Under the pieces are notes generated by a model, which saw nothing but the letters and a program-made list of their open reading frames with translations, did no database searches and was not told the DNA's origin. Made by a program: the position numbers and the translations under genes. A stretch of DNA of 64,000 nt from Pseudomonas proteolytica. Lineage in GTDB: Bacteria; Pseudomonadota; Gammaproteobacteria; Pseudomonadales; Pseudomonadaceae. Shown piece after piece: positions 60,840 through 64,000 of the stretch (the first letter of the stretch is position 1; each line of letters opens with the position of its first letter). The DNA is taken from assembly GCF_007858275.1 (NCBI RefSeq), contig NZ_VFEV01000018.1, positions 1-64,000 on the forward strand, given 5' to 3'.

Positions 60840-60919
60840 GGCGAGAGGTTCCTCAATGAGATTATCCGGCCACTAACGTAGGACGCTTTCGGGTTAACTG
60901 CAATGACTTGGCACATCCT

Positions 60920-62554
60920 TCAGTGCACCTCCAGGCGCCAGCCCATGGCGTCCCAGGTCAGGACATGGGTCGGTTTGAGCGCGTTGAGAAACGCCGCGTC
61001 ATGGGAGACCGCAATCAGCGCGCCGGCAAACCCCTGTAAAGCCTGCTCGAAGGCCATCACCGACTCCAGGTCCAGATGGTTGGTGGGCTCGTCCAGGAGC
61101 AGCAGTTGCGCGGGGATCTTGCGCCATAAAGCAATCGCCATCGCCGCCTTCAAGCGCTCACCCCCGCTGAGTTGGCCGATGGGTTGGGTGACGCGCAACG
61201 CGTCCAGTTGCAACAGCGCCAGGCGAGTGCGCAGTTGGGCTTCGGCCAGGGGTGTGTCCATCAATTTGAGTTGTTCGACGATCGATTGCCCATCGTCGAG
61301 CAGGGTCAACTGCTGGTCGAGATAGGCACAGGGCACATGAACCGTGCATTGGCCGCTGATGGGTTGCCATTGACCCGCCAGCAGTTTGAGCAGGGTGGAC
61401 TTGCCGCAGCCATTGGGCCCATGGACCGCGACCCGCACCGGCCCGCTCAGGCTCGCGTTGATAAAGGTGCTTGGCGCGTGCGGATCGAGCCAGGGCAACT
61501 GGCAGTCGGTCAGGGTCAGCACTTGGCGACCTGCGGGCAGGGGCGTGCCGGGCAAGGCGAGGAAGGTCGGCGTTTCGTCCACCACCCGTTCGTGGGCGGT
61601 GCGTACGCGTTCATTCAACGCCTGCTTTTGCTGCACATGGGCGCTGCGCACGTTACTGACGATTTCGTTGGCGGCGCCTTTCCACCTGGATTTGGTGAAG
61701 GCGTCGACATTGGCGGTCTGCGCATATTTACGGGCGCTGGCGGCGTGGCGCTGGAAGCTGTCGATATCCTTTTTCAAGCGTTGATGCTCACGCCGCCGAT
61801 CCAGCCGGGCGTGTTCCAGGGCCGCCTGGGCGGCGTGTTGTTCGGCATCGCGCTGCGCACGATAGTCGTCGTAGTTGCCGCCATAGAGCCGGGCCCCGAG
61901 GGGTGACAGCTCGATGATCCGCCCCAGGCTATTGAGCAGGCGCCGGTCATGGCTGACCACCACCAGGCCACCGCGCCAGGCGCTGAGGGTCGCCAACAGC
62001 CAGTCGCGACCGGCGCTGTCGAGATGGTTGGTGGGTTCGTCGAGAATCAGCAACTGCGGCGCACGCAACAGGGCGCCAATCAGGGCGATCCTGGCCAATT
62101 GGCCGCCGCTCAGTTGTGCGGCGGGTTGAGCGGGACTGATCTGCGCCAGGCCGGCACCGTCGAGCGCCTGGCGCAGGCGCTCGGCCAGGTCCCAGCGATC
62201 GTCGATCAGTTCCAGGTCGTCAGCTTGCGCTTGACCCTTTGCCAGGCGTTCAAGGGCGGCCAGGATCTGCGCACAACCGCTGACCTGGGCCACGGTCTGC
62301 CCTGGCAGCAGCTCAATGCTTTGTGGGACATAGGCGATGCGGGCCGAGGACTTGATAACGCCATGCGATGGCTCAAGCACGCCGGCCAACAGACGGGCCA
62401 ACACACTCTTGCCCATGCCATTACGGCCGACAATCCCGGTGGGGACGTGATCGATAGAGAAGTTGATGTCTTCCAACAGCGTCTCGCCATTGGCGAATTG
62501 GAAACCCACGTGATGCAAGGAAACAAGTACAGGCAGCCGGTTGACGTCAGTCAT
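60920..62554 (-). CDS. ABC-F family ATPase
   Basis: 544 residues with two ABC domains in tandem and no membrane part. The first has Walker A GRNGMGKS, LSGGQLARIAL and LLILDEPTNHLD; the second GPNGCGKS, LSGGERLKAAM and LLLLDEPTNHLD. Between them is the arginine/lysine-rich ABC-F linker (RRREHQRLKKDIDSFQRHAASARKYA). ABC-F proteins bind the ribosomal E site and modulate translation or protect from antibiotics; which applies here is unknown. The start has GGAGGT six bases upstream. Confidence 0.9.
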   Translation of the reverse strand: MTDVNRLPVLVSLHHVGFQFANGETLLEDINFSIDHVPTGIVGRNGMGKSVLARLLAGVLEPSHGVIKSSARIAYVPQSIELLPGQTVAQVSGCAQILAALERLAKGQAQADDLELIDDRWDLAERLRQALDGAGLAQISPAQPAAQLSGGQLARIALIGALLRAPQLLILDEPTNHLDSAGRDWLLATLSAWRGGLVVVSHDRRLLNSLGRIIELSPLGARLYGGNYDDYRAQRDAEQHAAQAALEHARLDRRREHQRLKKDIDSFQRHAASARKYAQTANVDAFTKSRWKGAANEIVSNVRSAHVQQKQALNERVRTAHERVVDETPTFLALPGTPLPAGRQVLTLTDCQLPWLDPHAPSTFINASLSGPVRVAVHGPNGCGKSTLLKLLAGQWQPISGQCTVHVPCAYLDQQLTLLDDGQSIVEQLKLMDTPLAEAQLRTRLALLQLDALRVTQPIGQLSGGERLKAAMAIALWRKIPAQLLLLDEPTNHLDLESVMAFEQALQGFAGALIAVSHDAAFLNALKPTHVLTWDAMGWRLEVH

Positions 62555-62727
62555 CAGCACCTCCAGAACAATGTGGCACAAGCCAACAAGCGCGCCAGGC
62601 GGCTCGTTGCGTTTACATGTTGGAAGGCTTAGTTGTTCACGTCGGCGGTCATCCTGCGGTAGGAAAGGTCCGATAGCCTAGCGCAGTTGCGGCATATTTC
62701 CTACGCCTTTGGCAAGGTCAATGCCGC

Positions 62728-62815
62728 CTGTAGGAGCGAGCTTGCTCGCGAAGCGCGTGTATGCAGGATAAACGCGGTGCCCTCGAGTTTTTCTCGAGCA
62801 AGCTCGCTCCTACAG
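62728..62815. repeat. REP palindrome at the end of the topoisomerase gene
   Basis: Arms CTGTAGGAGCGAGCTTGCTC and complement (62728-62750 and 62793-62815), about 23 bp. The right arm overlaps the 3' end of the topoisomerase IB gene and supplies its TAG stop (62810-62812). Confidence 0.85.
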
Positions 62816-63826
62816 TTGTTCGAGAAACATCGCCAGCCCGACTTCTTCGGCCTTCAGGCCCTTGCGTACCCTGGGCCTGGGCAGCTTCGCCAGCGCGCCC
62901 AGGCTGAAGTGCTCGAGCACGGCCGGGTGGATGTAGCACTTGCGGCACACCGCCGGGGTGTTGCCAAGCTGCCGGGCGACATTCTTGACCATCTGCACCA
63001 CATGCCTTTTGGCATCCGATTCCGGTTGCCATGCCAGTTCGCGCAAGACTGCCAGGGCCTGGGCGCTGCCGGCCCAGGTGCGATAGTCCTTGGCGGTAAA
63101 GTCGGCCCCAGTGAGGCTGTGCAGGTACGCGTTGACGTCAGTGGAGCTGACGGTATGCCGCTCGCCGTCTGCGTCCAGGTACTGGAACAGGTTCTGCCCC
63201 GGCAACTCCAGGCAGCGTTTGAGCACGCTCGCCAGGCGCCGATCCTTGATGCTGACCTGGTGCTCGACACCGCTCTTGCCACGGAACTGGAACTGGATTT
63301 CGCTGCCCTTGATATCCACGTGACGGGTGCGCAACGTGGTCAGGCCATAGGAGCGGTTATCGCGGGCGTATTGGCTGTTGCCGACGCGGATCAACGTGGC
63401 ATCGAGCAATAGCACCACGGTAGCCAGGACCTTCTCCCGATTGAACCCCGGCGCCTCGACCTGTGCTTGCAGCTGCTTGCGCAGTTTGGGCAGCGCATTG
63501 CCGAACGCCTGCAGCCGTGAGTACTTGTCGCTGTCGCGCACTTCGCGCCAGCGTGGGTGATAGCGGTATTGCTTGCGGCCCCGGGCGTCACGCCCGGTGG
63601 CCTGCAGGTGCCCCTTGGGATCGGCGCAGATCCATACGGCGGTATAGGCCGGCGGGATAGCGAGGGCGTTGATCCGCTGGATTTCGGCGGCGTCGGTCAG
63701 GCGTTGGCCGTGACTATCGAAATACTGGAACTTGCCCCGCAGTTTGCGGCGGCTCAAGCCTGGTTGAGTGTCGTCAACATAGTGCAGGTCACGGGGCAGG
63801 TCCACGGGCAGGCTGGAGTCGGGCAT
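62810..63826 (-). CDS. DNA topoisomerase IB (poxvirus-like)
   Basis: 338 residues. N-terminal domain (GLSRRKLRGKFQYFDSHGQRL) and catalytic core with RVGNSQYARDNRSYGLTTLR (catalytic Arg and neighbours), FRGKSGVEHQVSI, and the active tyrosine in CRKCYIHPAVLEHF near residue 305. It relaxes supercoils by a 3'-phosphotyrosine single-strand break. It ends EQL then TAG supplied by a REP arm, so the final residue(s) depend on that element. Confidence 0.92.
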   Translation of the reverse strand: MPDSSLPVDLPRDLHYVDDTQPGLSRRKLRGKFQYFDSHGQRLTDAAEIQRINALAIPPAYTAVWICADPKGHLQATGRDARGRKQYRYHPRWREVRDSDKYSRLQAFGNALPKLRKQLQAQVEAPGFNREKVLATVVLLLDATLIRVGNSQYARDNRSYGLTTLRTRHVDIKGSEIQFQFRGKSGVEHQVSIKDRRLASVLKRCLELPGQNLFQYLDADGERHTVSSTDVNAYLHSLTGADFTAKDYRTWAGSAQALAVLRELAWQPESDAKRHVVQMVKNVARQLGNTPAVCRKCYIHPAVLEHFSLGALAKLPRPRVRKGLKAEEVGLAMFLEQL

Positions 63827-63892
63827 GGGGCAGAGTCCTTGGCAACAAATCAGGCCGGTATGGCTGATTGACCGCAGCCCTGTGCCGTCCGT

Positions 63893-64000
63893 TCAAGCCA
63901 GTACCGCGACCGCCTTGATCTGTGCCCACAGTGCCTGGCCGGGGTGCACCTGCAGTTGGTCCCGCGAGTAACGGGTGATCCGCGCCAGCAGTGGTGTGCC
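63893..64000 (-). CDS. modC: Molybdate ABC transporter ATP-binding protein, C-terminal end
   Basis: The last 35 residues before [35 protein letters not shown], the C-terminal TOBE (molybdate-binding) strand pattern of Pseudomonas ModC. The rest lies beyond the right edge. ModC energises molybdate import through ModAB, a supply line for the moaB/moeA products encoded earlier in the window. Confidence 0.8.
   Translation of the reverse strand, partial: GTPLLARITRYSRDQLQVHPGQALWAQIKAVAVLA

Overview
The window is a chromosomal segment from a Pseudomonas, most likely the P. fluorescens group. The evidence is the high-GC codon use, the gene families present (norCBD/dnr, ubiUVT beside moaB-moeA, modC, TonB receptors with FecI/FecR pairs) and many REP-type palindromes with GTAGGAGCGAGCTTGCTCGCGA or GTGGGAGCTGGCTTGCCTGCGA arms. 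No tRNA, rRNA, CRISPR array, insertion sequence or phage gene was found.

Region 1 (1-14776) is a low-oxygen and nitric-oxide block. It opens with the 5' end of nrdB behind two NrdR boxes. NO reductase norCB follows, with a perfect ANR/DNR box, then norD. Facing them is a short operon of an unannotated 29-residue membrane peptide, dnr and dnrP, joined by ATGA overlaps. Next come nnrS, a four-helix membrane gene, a hemerythrin-type di-iron protein and norR. Two intergenic regions (5505-5561 and 8159-8216) each carry three GGT-N7-ACC NorR sites at almost the same spacing, next to -24/-12 sigma-54 promoters. This suggests a circuit in which NO activates NorR/RpoN, which drives dnr, the di-iron protein and probably nnrS, and Dnr then drives norCB. 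A second ANR-type box precedes pdxH-moaB-moeA-ubiU-ubiV-ubiT (molybdenum cofactor and O2-independent ubiquinone synthesis).

Region 2 (14777-30450) is accessory. An ampC/ampR pair lies between two inverted copies of a long palindromic repeat. It is followed by a dienelactone hydrolase, a thioesterase, an EamA exporter with a MocR regulator, a 1664-residue putative toxin with a TcdA/TcdB-like glycosyltransferase end, and a siderophore receptor with FecR and ECF sigma genes.

Region 3 (30450-38973) looks like an uncharacterised catabolic system: a GlpO-like flavoprotein with a [2Fe-2S] tail, a second FAD/NAD oxidoreductase, an FGGY kinase, a DeoR repressor, an EutH-like transporter, a DUF1937 protein and a DUF1989 protein. 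A TGACCGATT-type motif occurs upstream of both transcription units.

Region 4 (38974-64000) holds a GST and a luciferase-like monooxygenase, a second ECF sigma/FecR/TonB receptor set (haem-type) with a strong Fur box, an XRE regulator, small membrane proteins, a DUF533 protein, a barrel gene broken by an amber codon, mgtA, LysE/AraC, arsB, azlCD, a lipoprotein, a DUF1275 protein, an ABC-F ATPase, topoisomerase IB and the 3' end of modC. Three genes here end on a TAG that belongs to a REP arm.
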